This document shows positions 1-6,807 of a stretch of DNA of 11,014 nucleotides, piece by piece. Made by a program: the position numbers and the translations under genes. The DNA is from CAZWDL01 sp964632995 (GTDB lineage: Bacteria > Bacteroidota > Bacteroidia > Chitinophagales > Saprospiraceae): the NCBI GenBank assembly GCA_964632995.1, contig CAZWDL010000178.1, positions 1 through 11,014 of the forward strand, written 5' to 3'. Under the pieces are notes generated by a model. It was not told the DNA's origin and did not search any database. It was given only the letters and a program-made list of their open reading frames with translations. How positions within the stretch are numbered: the first letter of the stretch is position 1; each line of letters opens with the position of its first letter.

Positions 1-280
1 TCCCAAAGGTCGCTAACATTTGACGAACCGGAGGTGGCCACGGGCCTCTGCGTGATGCTTTGCCGCCAGCATGGCTGTTTGGCTTTGCGCGCTCCGCGTG
101 ATACTTTCCTGCGCCAGGCTGGCATATCAGGCTTTGCGCGCTGCAAACGATGGCCTGGTACACTGTGTACTAAGTACGAGGAACGAAGTTTTGACGACCG
201 GATACTCCTCTTTGGGAAGGTCTGGCGTCTGCTATCTGGTTTCTGATGTCTTTTTGATCCAACAAAAAAAATTCCTTGTA
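1..280. other. Left-edge non-coding region, no gene recognised
   Basis: No reading frame here gives a recognisable protein; the short open frames overlap each other and are built from repeated sequence. The stretch contains the imperfect tandem repeat at 50-142. It also contains two similar short motifs: TTTGACGAACCGGA near 19-32, and TTTGACGACCGGA near 190-202. A purine/pyrimidine-balanced, AT-richer stretch follows up to the inverted-repeat element at 281. It may be intergenic repeat sequence or the decayed end of something lying to the left of the window. I cannot assign a function. Confidence 0.4.
50..142. repeat. Imperfect tandem repeat, two copies of about 45 bp
   Basis: Copy 1 (about 50-93) and copy 2 (about 96-142) both start with GCGTGAT and end with GGCTTTGCGCGCT. 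Between these anchors they share CTTT, GCGCCAG/CGCCAG and GGCT blocks, with small indels. The anchors were matched by eye; no alignment score was computed. The repeat is not in a recognised gene, so it is most likely an intergenic duplication. Confidence 0.5.
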
Positions 281-475
281 CTAAGAGGCTGTTTCACTTA
301 ATTCTTCAGTTTTCTTATGCCTCTTTTTCCGTCATGCTTCAGCTTTTTTTAGCTCCATAGCTAAGGCTATGAAGCTCAAAAAAGCCTGCCCCGTACCCAA
401 AGGGCCGGGGAGCTTCGCCTGACAAAAAAATAGCCTATAATAAATTCTGAACACTTAAGTGAAACAGCCTCTTAG
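281..475. mobile_element. MITE-like non-coding element with 21-bp perfect terminal inverted repeats
   Basis: Bases 281-301 are the exact reverse complement of 455-475; the core of the repeat reads AGAGGCTGTTTCACTTAA. The interior of about 150 bp has no credible open frame but has a long internal hairpin at 342-385. If the element is taken to start at AGAGG (284) and end at CCTCT (472), it is flanked on both sides by TA. That would fit the TA target duplication of IS630/Tc1-type transposases, although the palindromic flank (CTAA/TTAG) makes the exact boundary ambiguous. It encodes no transposase and would have to be moved in trans. It lies 11 bp beyond the stop codon of the neighbouring minus-strand oxidoreductase gene and does not interrupt it. 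No second copy is visible in this window. Confidence 0.72.
342..385. repeat. Long internal hairpin of the MITE-like element
   Basis: The arms 342-361 and 366-385 pair over 20 positions with two mismatches around a 4-base loop (TAAG). The inner part is AGCTCCATAGC against GCTATGAAGCT, and the outer part is a T run against an A run ending in GC. It could fold in DNA or in RNA from either strand. There is no U tract directly after the stem, so I do not call it a terminator. Confidence 0.6.
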
Positions 476-486
476 TGCCCGGTGCG

Positions 487-1794
487 CTAGGAAAATTTCG
501 TAATCCCAGGCTGTGCGACCGTAATTTCCGGAAATTCCATATCCCAGCTGTAGTCATCGACGCCGGGACCGAGGATCTGTTCGGAGTTCAGGGCTTCCTC
601 CCAGGTCAGCGTTTCGCCCGTATAGGCGACCATGCGGCCTATGATGGCCAGCATAGTGCTGTTGGCCATGCGTTCGCCGTCATTGTAGGGCTCGCCTTTC
701 CGGATGGAAGCGAACAGTTCATCGTGCTCCGCCTGGTACATATCGTTGGTGTCGCCCTTGTAATTCCACTCTTTACCATCGTGCAGGATCTGGTGTTTGT
801 TCCACACGTCGACGTTGCAACGCCCTTTGGCGCCCCGCACTTCGATCCCGTAGTCGCGCGAACAGCCTTTCTGCTGGCGGCTGAAATGGAAACCGCGAGC
901 CCCGTTTTCATATTCATAGGTAATGGCGAAGTGATCGAAGACATTGCCGTACTGTTCTTCGGTGCGGCTCTGCCGGCCACCGGTGCCTACGGCGCGTACG
1001 GGCACGGCGTCGCCCATAGCCCAGGCCATCATATCGAGACTGTGAACGGCCTGCTCAACGATGTGGTCGCCCGATATCCAGTTTTGGTAGAGCCAGTTGC
1101 GCATTTTGTACTCCTTGTCGCTCCAGTTCGGCTGGCGTTCACGATACCAGAGCGCGCCGGTATTGTAAGTATTGTAGATGGAGAGGACCTCTCCGATGGC
1201 GCCGTCGTTCAGGCGCTGGAAGGTTTCGCGTTTTGGATTGTCGAAGCGCCAGCAGAAACCGGACATCAGCGCCAGGTTCTTTTCTTTGAATCCCTTGGCT
1301 ACGTCGAGCACCCGGCGAATACCCGGCGCATCGACCGCCACCGGTTTTTCACAGAACACATGCTTGCCTGCGGCCAGCGCCGCTTCGAGGTGGGCGGGGC
1401 GGAAGGAGGGCGGCGTAGCCAGCAGCACCACATCGACATCCGATTCCAGCAGCCGCTGGTAAGCATCGAAACCGATGAACTTGTGATCTTCATCGATAGC
1501 CAGCTTTTCGGGAGGCTGCTCTCCCTTAAGGGCGGTCAGGGAATCCTTCAATCGGTCCTCGAATATATCGGCCATGGCCACCAGCACCGTATTCGAATCG
1601 GCGTTGAGGGCCTGGTTGGCCGCTCCGGTACCCCGGCCACCACAGCCGATCAGGCCTACCCTCAGGGTATCTGCATTAAAATTTCGCGACATGCTTTTGC
1701 CCATCACATTGAATCCTACTGTTGCGCCCAGCATAGTGGCGCCGGTGGTTTTGATAAATTTTCTCCTAGTTGGATTTAACTTTTTCTCGCTCAT
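487..1794 (-). CDS. Tat-exported Gfo/Idh/MocA-family NAD(P)-dependent oxidoreductase
   Basis: This 435-residue protein has the domain order of the Gfo/Idh/MocA family. An N-terminal Rossmann fold carries the dinucleotide-binding glycine motif VGLIGCGGRG (46-55). The family lysine motif CEKPVAVD (148-155) follows, and then a C-terminal alpha/beta domain with GDHIVEQAVHSLDM (242-255), where the usual active-site histidine region lies. A twin-arginine signal is visible at the N-terminus: TRRKFIKTTG (9-18), then a hydrophobic stretch to about residue 32. This implies folded export to the periplasm, as in many Bacteroidota paralogues of this family. These enzymes oxidise or reduce sugar or cyclitol substrates; the actual substrate cannot be read from the sequence. 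The ATG at 1794 is chosen because it gives a complete Tat signal. The gene starts 72 bp after the fadD stop on the same strand and has no clear promoter of its own, so it may be co-transcribed with fadD. The C-terminus appears intact despite the adjacent MITE-like element. Confidence 0.93.
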   Translation of the reverse strand: MSEKKLNPTRRKFIKTTGATMLGATVGFNVMGKSMSRNFNADTLRVGLIGCGGRGTGAANQALNADSNTVLVAMADIFEDRLKDSLTALKGEQPPEKLAIDEDHKFIGFDAYQRLLESDVDVVLLATPPSFRPAHLEAALAAGKHVFCEKPVAVDAPGIRRVLDVAKGFKEKNLALMSGFCWRFDNPKRETFQRLNDGAIGEVLSIYNTYNTGALWYRERQPNWSDKEYKMRNWLYQNWISGDHIVEQAVHSLDMMAWAMGDAVPVRAVGTGGRQSRTEEQYGNVFDHFAITYEYENGARGFHFSRQQKGCSRDYGIEVRGAKGRCNVDVWNKHQILHDGKEWNYKGDTNDMYQAEHDELFASIRKGEPYNDGERMANSTMLAIIGRMVAYTGETLTWEEALNSEQILGPGVDDYSWDMEFPEITVAQPGITKFS

Positions 1795-1866
1795 CTATCA
1801 ATTAATTTATTTGTTCTTTTCCAGTCCGGTCAGCACCGGCGGTTTTTCCGGAATTTCTAAAATTAT

Positions 1867-3540
1867 TTAAGCTTTTTGCTCCTCTTCGCGCAGCGCCCGG
1901 CGCAGTATTTTCCCGACGTTCGTTTTGGGCAACTCATCGCGGAACTCCACATGTTTGGGCACTTTGTAGCCGGTTAGATTTTCCCGACAATAGGCAATGA
2001 GTTCTTTTTTCGTTAGTGATTGATCTTTTTTGACAACGAAAACCTTGACCACCTCGCCTGATTTTTCATCGGGAACACCGATGGCTGCGGCTTCCAGCAC
2101 TTTGGGATGTCCGGCTATAACTTCCTCTACTTCATTGGGAAAAACATTGAATCCACTGACCAGGATCATATCTTTCTTACGGTCCACGATCTTAAAAAAG
2201 CTGTCTTGCATCATCGTGCCGATATCGCCGGTCTTCAGCCAGCCTTCGACTATTGTTTTGTTCGTTTCCTCCGGACGGTTGTAGTATCCCTTCATTACCT
2301 GAGGACCTTTCACCTGCAGTTCGCCTACTCCGTCGACGCTGAGTATGTTGCCCTGATTGTCCACAACGCGAACATAAGTAGAAGGTATCGGCAGACCGAT
2401 GGTTCCCAGTTTTCCCGTTCCGTCGAGCGGGTTGGTGGTCACTACCGGGGAGGCTTCGGTCATCCCGTAACCTTCCGACAAAAAACAACCGGTCACCCGT
2501 TGCCACTGCTCTGCTACTGAGCGTTGTACAGCCATGCCGCCTCCCACGGTCACCTTGAGGTTACTAAAGTCAACAGTGGGAAAGTCCTTGTGATGGACCA
2601 GGGCGTTAAAAAGCGTATTCACTCCTGTCACTAAGGATATCGGATAGGACTTCATCGCCTTAATGACCGAGTCGAGGTCGCGCGCATTAGTCACCAATAC
2701 CGTCAATGTACCGATGCTCATCAAGGCCAGGCAGTTAACCGAAAAGGCAAAGATGTGGTACATCGGCAGGGGCGATAAGGCCACTTCTTCTCCTTCTTTC
2801 AGAAAGGGGGCCATCCAGGCCCGGATTTGCTGCATATTGGACACCAGGTTGCGGTTGGTCAGCATGGCGCCTTTCGACACCCCCGTAGTGCCCCCGGTAT
2901 ACTGCAGTAAAATTACCTCGTCAGGCGTCCCCTGATGCGGCTTCAGCTCGTATTTTTTCCCTTCGCTGAGGGCATCGGAAAAAGATACCGTATTGGTTAT
3001 CTGGAACTTCGGCACCATTTTCTTGATGCGACGCACTACAAAATTGACAATTTGTTTTTTCGGAAAACCCAGCATCTCGCCAATACTTGTCACTATGACG
3101 GTTTTTATTTCCGTATCCCCTATAATCTTCTCCAGGTTACTGGCAAAGTTCTCCGCGATAAGGATCGCTTTTACGCCGGAATCGGTAAATTGATGCCGCA
3201 TCTCCCGCGGCGTATACAGCGGGTTCGTATTGACCACCACCAGACCTACCCGCAAAGCGCCGAACAGCGCAATCGGATACTGCAGCAAATTGGGCATCAT
3301 CAGCGCGATCTTGTCTCCCGCTTCCAACCCCCGCGACTGCAGGTAAGCTCCAAACTGAGCGGAGTATTTGTCGAGCTGATTGAAAGTCAGCTCTTTACCC
3401 ATACAAGAATAAGCGGGCTTGCGCCGGAACTTATCGAAGGTTTCCCTAAACATGTCCACCAGCGTCGGATAGGCATCCGGATTGACATTGGCCGGTACGC
3501 CATTCGGGTAATTGTTTAACCAGGGACGTTCATCATTCAT
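1867..3540 (-). CDS. fadD: Long-chain fatty acid-CoA ligase (FadD-type AMP-binding enzyme)
   Basis: The enzyme activates free fatty acids to acyl-CoA through an acyl-adenylate, feeding beta-oxidation or lipid synthesis at the inner face of the membrane. The 557 residues match the length of E. coli FadD (561), and the signatures appear in order. The N-terminal part has PWLNNYPNGVP (6-16), MMPNLLQYP (81-89) and NPLYTPRE (106-113). The AMP-binding P-loop is YTGGTTGVSKGAMLT (214-228), and EGYGMTE lies at 356-362. The adenylate-binding region is GWLKTGDIG (433-441), followed by the FACS/hinge region DRKKDMILVSGFNVFPNEVE (453-472). The C-terminal catalytic lysine lies in PKTNVGKILRRALR (K544). All key residues are present. 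The ATG at 3540 aligns with the E. coli N-terminus. It is transcribed divergently from rpsA and is followed by the Tat oxidoreductase gene. No good TAnnTTTG box was found upstream on its strand. Confidence 0.95.
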   Translation of the reverse strand: MNDERPWLNNYPNGVPANVNPDAYPTLVDMFRETFDKFRRKPAYSCMGKELTFNQLDKYSAQFGAYLQSRGLEAGDKIALMMPNLLQYPIALFGALRVGLVVVNTNPLYTPREMRHQFTDSGVKAILIAENFASNLEKIIGDTEIKTVIVTSIGEMLGFPKKQIVNFVVRRIKKMVPKFQITNTVSFSDALSEGKKYELKPHQGTPDEVILLQYTGGTTGVSKGAMLTNRNLVSNMQQIRAWMAPFLKEGEEVALSPLPMYHIFAFSVNCLALMSIGTLTVLVTNARDLDSVIKAMKSYPISLVTGVNTLFNALVHHKDFPTVDFSNLKVTVGGGMAVQRSVAEQWQRVTGCFLSEGYGMTEASPVVTTNPLDGTGKLGTIGLPIPSTYVRVVDNQGNILSVDGVGELQVKGPQVMKGYYNRPEETNKTIVEGWLKTGDIGTMMQDSFFKIVDRKKDMILVSGFNVFPNEVEEVIAGHPKVLEAAAIGVPDEKSGEVVKVFVVKKDQSLTKKELIAYCRENLTGYKVPKHVEFRDELPKTNVGKILRRALREEEQKA

Positions 3541-3646
3541 AAAGGCAGAATTTCGTTTTTAAATCGCTTAAATTTACAAATTTTCATTGTCATCGAACTT
3601 CTAACGCCTTTTTTCCTTTTCAGTTCTCTTCCCGGCCCGAAGGGTT

Positions 3647-3698
3647 TAGTTTTGTAGAAACTTTTCTTTCCTATTCCGCTATAAAAGCCGTACCTTTG
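3647..3698 (+). promoter_or_regulatory. Candidate rpsA promoter -7 boxes (TAnnTTTG)
   Basis: TACCTTTG at 3691-3698 and TAGTTTTG at 3647-3654 both match the TAnnTTTG consensus of the Bacteroidota primary sigma factor. A good TTTG -33 box is missing at the usual 19-22 base spacing; the nearest T-rich sequence before 3691 is CTTTC at about 3665-3670. Use of the 3691 box would give a leader of roughly 180 nt before the rpsA ATG. A start has not been mapped, so this is inference from the motif. Confidence 0.4.
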
Positions 3699-3707
3699 CC
3701 CCGCTTT

Positions 3708-3825
3708 GGTGAGCACTATCTCACCGGGTGGAAAAACTCCGCCCTTCCGGCACATTTCCGCAGGATACCATTCAATGCTGTTTTATTGAATTTCCAGCGC
3801 TGATTATACGTTCACAAACTGAACG
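3708..3825 (+). promoter_or_regulatory. Hairpin-rich rpsA mRNA leader, possible autoregulatory site
   Basis: Four consecutive inverted repeats are visible. H1 is GGTGAG/CTCACC (3708-3713 with 3720-3725). H2 follows with no gap and is GGGTGG/CCGCCC (3726-3731 with 3739-3744, one G-T wobble, loop AAAAACT). H3 is TTCAAT/ATTGAA (3771-3776 with 3785-3790). H4 is CGTTCA/TGAACG (3809-3814 with 3820-3825). In E. coli, S1 represses its own synthesis through a multi-hairpin rpsA leader, so a similar role is plausible here, but no homology to that leader is claimed. Each stem is only 6 bp, so folding energy and conservation would decide. Confidence 0.4.
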
Positions 3826-3881
3826 CGGAAATCACTCCGGACTGATTGAACCATATTTTTTAACCAAAAAGCATTCTTTCA

Positions 3882-6131
3882 ATGCTAGATGACAAAAATT
3901 TAGAAAAAGAAGAAGGGCAGGAAACGCCTGAGGAAGTTGAGGCCTCCGCAGAGGAGCAACAACCGGAAGAAACCACCTCCAAAAAAGAAGAAACCACGCA
4001 AGAAGCGGAGGCTACTGTAGAAGAAAAGAAAGAAACTACGCAAGAAGCGGAGACTACTGCAGAAGAAAAGAAAGAAGCTACGCAAGAAGCGGAGACTACT
4101 GCAGAAGAAAAGAAAGAAGCTACGCAAGAATCCGCAAGCGCCGAAGCGGAAAATACCGGCGCTGAAGATGAAACGGAAGCAGTAGAAGACACCTCAGACG
4201 AAGAAGAGGACGAAGACGTAGAGGAGGACAGCTCTGAAGAAGAAGACGAAGACGACGAGGACGAGGAAGACGAAGAAGATTTAGCTGAAATCGACGCTGA
4301 AGAGCAGCAAGTTTCCAGCGCACATGACGATTTCGAGTGGACGCCCAATGAGGATCGCTATACGAGCGAGGAAAGGAGTCAACTAGCTGAGCAGTATGAC
4401 GAAACCCTCACGGCAGTTATCGAAAATGAGATCGTTAAAGGAAAAATTACCGGCATCAACGACGGCGACGTCGTCCTGGATATCGGTTTTAAGTCCGACG
4501 GTCTGGTCTCGCTCTCCGAATTCCGCGAAATGCCCGACCTCGAAGTGGGGGATGATGTGGAAGTGTACGTTGAACAACAGGAGGATGAGCGCGGACAACT
4601 CGTGCTTTCCCGCCGCAAAGCCAAGCTGCTGCGCGCCTGGGAAAATATCGTCGACTCCTACGAAAACGGCACCGTCATTAAAGGAACCATCATCCATAAA
4701 ACCAAGGGCGGCCTGATTGCTGACTGCGGTGGACTGGAGACCTTCCTGCCGGGCTCGCAAATCGATATCAAGCCGATCATCGACTACGATGCCTATGTTG
4801 GCAAAACCATGGAATTCAAGGTGGTCAAGATCAACGAGCAGATCAAAAATGCCGTTGTCTCACACAAGGCCCTTATCGAAAGCGATCTGGCCGAGCAACG
4901 CGAGCAGATCATCGGCAGCCTGGAAAAAGGTCAGGTGCTGGAAGGACTGGTCAAGAACCTTACCGATTTCGGCGCCTTCCTCGACTTGGGCGGCGTAGAC
5001 GGACTGCTCTACATCACCGACATTTCCTGGGGCCGCATCAGCCACCCGAGCGAGGTGCTGAAGCTCAACCAGAAGATCAATGTCGTTGTACTCGATTTCG
5101 ACGAGAACAAAAAGCGGATCTCGCTGGGTCTGAAGCAACTGCAACCCCACCCGTGGGAAGTGCTGGACCCGGAGATCAAAGAGGGTTCGGTCGTGAAAGG
5201 ACGTATCGTCAACATCGAAGACTACGGCGCCTTCCTCGAAATCCAGCCCGGCGTCGAAGGCCTGATCCACGTATCGGAGGTCAGCTGGAGCAACCAGCCG
5301 ATCAATGCCCGCGAGTACTTCAAGATCAACCAGGAGTACGAAGCCAAAGTGGTCACCATCGATCGCGAAGACCGCAAGATGTCGCTCTCGATCAAGCAAC
5401 TGCAGAAGGATCCCTGGAGCGATATCGAAGTGCGCTTCCCCGAAGGCAGCAGCCACACCGGCGAGGTGAAAAACCTGACGCCCTACGGCGTGTTCGTCGA
5501 ACTGGAGGAAGGCATCGGCGGTATGGTACACATCTCCGACCTGTCGTGGACCAAGCGCTACTCGCACCCTTCCGAATTTACCAGAGTGGGCAACGACATC
5601 GAGGTGATGATCCTGGATATCGACAAGGACAACCGCAAGCTCTCTCTCGGACACAAGCAACTCGAAGAAAACCCATGGGATACCTTCGAAAATGTGTTCC
5701 CGGTTGGCTCCTATCACGAAGCTACCGTCATGCGGCGTGATGACCGCGGCGCCATCGTCCAGCTGCCCTATGGCCTGGAAGCTTTCGCGCCCATCAAGCA
5801 CATCCGTAAGGAAGACGGCAGCATGGCGGAACCGGATGAAGTCATCACCGTTAAAGTGATTGAGTTCAACCGCGACGATAAGCGTATCCTCGTTTCGCAT
5901 CTGCGCTACCTCGAGGATATCCGCCGCGAAGCCGATGCCCAGGTCAAACGCGAGCGTCAGGAAGAAACCAAGCAGACGCGCAAAGCGGTCAAAAAGCAGC
6001 AGTCTTCCGTCGAACGTACGACCATTGGCGACCTTTCTTCACTTCAGCAGCTTAGAGAACAACTCAGCGAAGAAGAAAAAGAAGAAAAGAGCGGCAAGAG
6101 TAAAAAGTCTCAGAAGGACGAAGAGGAATAA
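3882..6131 (+). CDS. rpsA: 30S ribosomal protein S1 with long acidic N-terminal extension
   Basis: S1 binds mRNA on the 30S subunit and helps start translation. That role matters most where Shine-Dalgarno sequences are rare, as in this phylum. Six S1 (OB-fold) repeats are visible, at roughly residues 183-246, 263-330, 350-419, 435-506, 521-593 and 606-673. The third to fifth have the typical core GxVxNLTDFGAF / GxVKNLTPYGVF, then HISD/HVSE-SW and an SLGxKQL end. Residues 1-150 are an extra low-complexity acidic region: a 14-residue tandem repeat (35-83), then an almost pure D/E/S stretch (about 104-133). The C-terminus (about 680-749) is a charged K/E-rich tail. At 749 residues it is far longer than E. 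coli S1 (557), mostly because of the extension. The start at 3882 is the first ATG after an AT-rich stretch with no Shine-Dalgarno; the acidic region is in frame throughout. A terminator follows 29 bp after the stop. Confidence 0.95.
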   Translation: MLDDKNLEKEEGQETPEEVEASAEEQQPEETTSKKEETTQEAEATVEEKKETTQEAETTAEEKKEATQEAETTAEEKKEATQESASAEAENTGAEDETEAVEDTSDEEEDEDVEEDSSEEEDEDDEDEEDEEDLAEIDAEEQQVSSAHDDFEWTPNEDRYTSEERSQLAEQYDETLTAVIENEIVKGKITGINDGDVVLDIGFKSDGLVSLSEFREMPDLEVGDDVEVYVEQQEDERGQLVLSRRKAKLLRAWENIVDSYENGTVIKGTIIHKTKGGLIADCGGLETFLPGSQIDIKPIIDYDAYVGKTMEFKVVKINEQIKNAVVSHKALIESDLAEQREQIIGSLEKGQVLEGLVKNLTDFGAFLDLGGVDGLLYITDISWGRISHPSEVLKLNQKINVVVLDFDENKKRISLGLKQLQPHPWEVLDPEIKEGSVVKGRIVNIEDYGAFLEIQPGVEGLIHVSEVSWSNQPINAREYFKINQEYEAKVVTIDREDRKMSLSIKQLQKDPWSDIEVRFPEGSSHTGEVKNLTPYGVFVELEEGIGGMVHISDLSWTKRYSHPSEFTRVGNDIEVMILDIDKDNRKLSLGHKQLEENPWDTFENVFPVGSYHEATVMRRDDRGAIVQLPYGLEAFAPIKHIRKEDGSMAEPDEVITVKVIEFNRDDKRILVSHLRYLEDIRREADAQVKRERQEETKQTRKAVKKQQSSVERTTIGDLSSLQQLREQLSEEEKEEKSGKSKKSQKDEEE
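3984..4130 (+). repeat. 42-bp in-frame tandem repeat in the S1 acidic extension
   Basis: About 3.5 units of 14 codons encode variants of KKEATQEAETTAEE (residues 35-48, 49-62, 63-76 and partial 77-83). The second and third units differ at one base (ACT versus GCT), so the duplication is recent or kept uniform by recombination. Because the period is a multiple of three, changes in copy number would keep the S1 frame and only alter the length of the acidic arm. Confidence 0.85.
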
Positions 6132-6160
6132 ACTTCGTTTTCTGATTAACCGGAATAACA

Positions 6161-6197
6161 AGCCCCGGAGTTCGAAAGAGCTTCGGGGCTTTTTTTT
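6161..6197 (+). terminator. Rho-independent terminator of rpsA
   Basis: The stem AGCCCCG (6161-6167) pairs with CGGGGCT (6184-6190), with a 16-base interior that can pair partly. It is followed directly by a run of eight T (6190-6197). It begins 29 bp after the rpsA stop and separates rpsA from the CYTH/GHMP kinase pair. Confidence 0.9.
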
Positions 6198-6279
6198 GGC
6201 GAAAGGCCGTGCCTGTCTTCATCGCCAAGCAGCCAGGAAACAGTGAATCACAAGACAATGAAATTATAAAACTCCTCTC

Positions 6280-6807
6280 ATGTCACAACGACTCAACATC
6301 GAAATAAAGGCCCGTTGCTTTAATCCGGCGCGGATCTGTAAATTGCTGGAAGCGAAGAACGCCGACTTTCGAGGCGTCGATCACCAGGTCGACACCTATT
6401 TCCGGGTACCCGACGGGCGACTAAAACTACGTCAGGGAAACATCGAAACCGCACTCATCCACTACCGGCGCGATAATCAGGCAGGCCCAAAACGATCGGA
6501 AGTCTTGCTCTACCATCCGGTGGAAACACCGGATCTCAAAGCTATCCTGAAGATGGCTCTCGGCATCCTTGCCGTCGTCGACAAATACCGGCACATCTAC
6601 TTTATCGATAACGTGAAATTTCACGTGGATGAAGTAAAGGGTCTCGGCGCTTTTTGCGAAATTGAAGTCATCGACAAGAACGGAAGCAGGGAGGAGGCGG
6701 AAATGCACAAACAGTGCGCTCGGTATTTAGATTATCTGAACATTGAGGAAGATGATCTGATTGAAGTATCTTACAGCGATTTGATCATCAACGGCGCCGA
6801 AAAATGA
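6280..6807 (+). CDS. CYTH-domain protein, class IV adenylate cyclase (CyaB)-like
   Basis: The 175 residues match the CyaB-like branch of the CYTH superfamily. An N-terminal strand carries NIEIKAR (6-12), the family's ExK metal/phosphate-binding motif; the first E of the classical ExExK is N here, as is common in this branch. Next come VDTYFRVPDGRLKLRQ (37-52), YRRDNQAGPKRSEV (62-75) and DEVKGLGAFCEIEV (121-134). The last has the acidic residues that close the triphosphate tunnel. CYTH proteins bind organic or inorganic triphosphates with a divalent metal; known members include adenylate cyclase CyaB, thiamine triphosphatase and inorganic triphosphatase. The substrate here is not decidable. 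No signal peptide, so probably cytoplasmic. Its stop overlaps the start of the GHMP kinase gene (ATGA, 6804-6807). The ATG at 6280 follows an A-rich leader (TATAAAA near 6267) and puts the EIK motif at the usual N-terminal distance. Confidence 0.88.
   Translation: MSQRLNIEIKARCFNPARICKLLEAKNADFRGVDHQVDTYFRVPDGRLKLRQGNIETALIHYRRDNQAGPKRSEVLLYHPVETPDLKAILKMALGILAVVDKYRHIYFIDNVKFHVDEVKGLGAFCEIEVIDKNGSREEAEMHKQCARYLDYLNIEEDDLIEVSYSDLIINGAEK

Larger units (their letters stand above)
3541..3881. other. Divergent intergenic region between fadD and rpsA
   Basis: This 341-bp gap separates two divergent genes. It is AT-rich near fadD (about 3550-3620). On the plus strand it carries two matches to the Bacteroidota -7 box (3647-3654 and 3691-3698), and then a run of four short perfect or near-perfect hairpins between 3708 and 3825. 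An AT-rich stretch (3847-3881) immediately precedes the rpsA start. A minus-strand open frame across it (3537-3755) overlaps the fadD ATG but looks spurious: it is lysine/arginine-rich with no family signature. Confidence 0.7.

Noticed and set aside
34..301. Overlapping small plus-strand frames at the left edge
   Set aside because: They overlap each other in different frames, cross the tandem repeat and the edge of the MITE-like element, and give Cys/Arg-rich products with no family features.
475..1779. Plus-strand 434-codon open frame opposite the Tat oxidoreductase gene
   Set aside because: It is the exact antisense shadow of a gene with clear family motifs and a Tat signal. Its own product shows no family signature.
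1826..1847. CCGGT/ACCGG hairpin followed by five T in the fadD-oxidoreductase gap
   Set aside because: The T run is on the plus strand, where no gene ends. On the minus strand, the direction of transcription, there is no U tract, and the stem is only 5 bp.
3537..3755. Minus-strand 72-codon open frame overlapping the fadD start by ATGA
   Set aside because: The overlap looks like coupling, but the product is basic low-information sequence with no recognisable motif, and it covers the rpsA promoter/leader region. Chance is the simplest reading.
3984..4130. Regular repeat considered as a CRISPR array
   Set aside because: The units are contiguous 42-bp coding repeats with no spacers, all in frame within rpsA.
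3860..4348. Minus-strand serine-rich open frame resembling a low-complexity surface protein
   Set aside because: The Ser runs are the complement of the GAA/GAC acidic codons of the S1 extension; there is no independent evidence for a gene.
4860..5900. Minus-strand 346-codon open frame opposite rpsA
   Set aside because: It lies wholly inside the S1-domain coding region and mirrors its codon bias. The repeated S1 cores explain its repeated His/Asp/Val-rich pattern.
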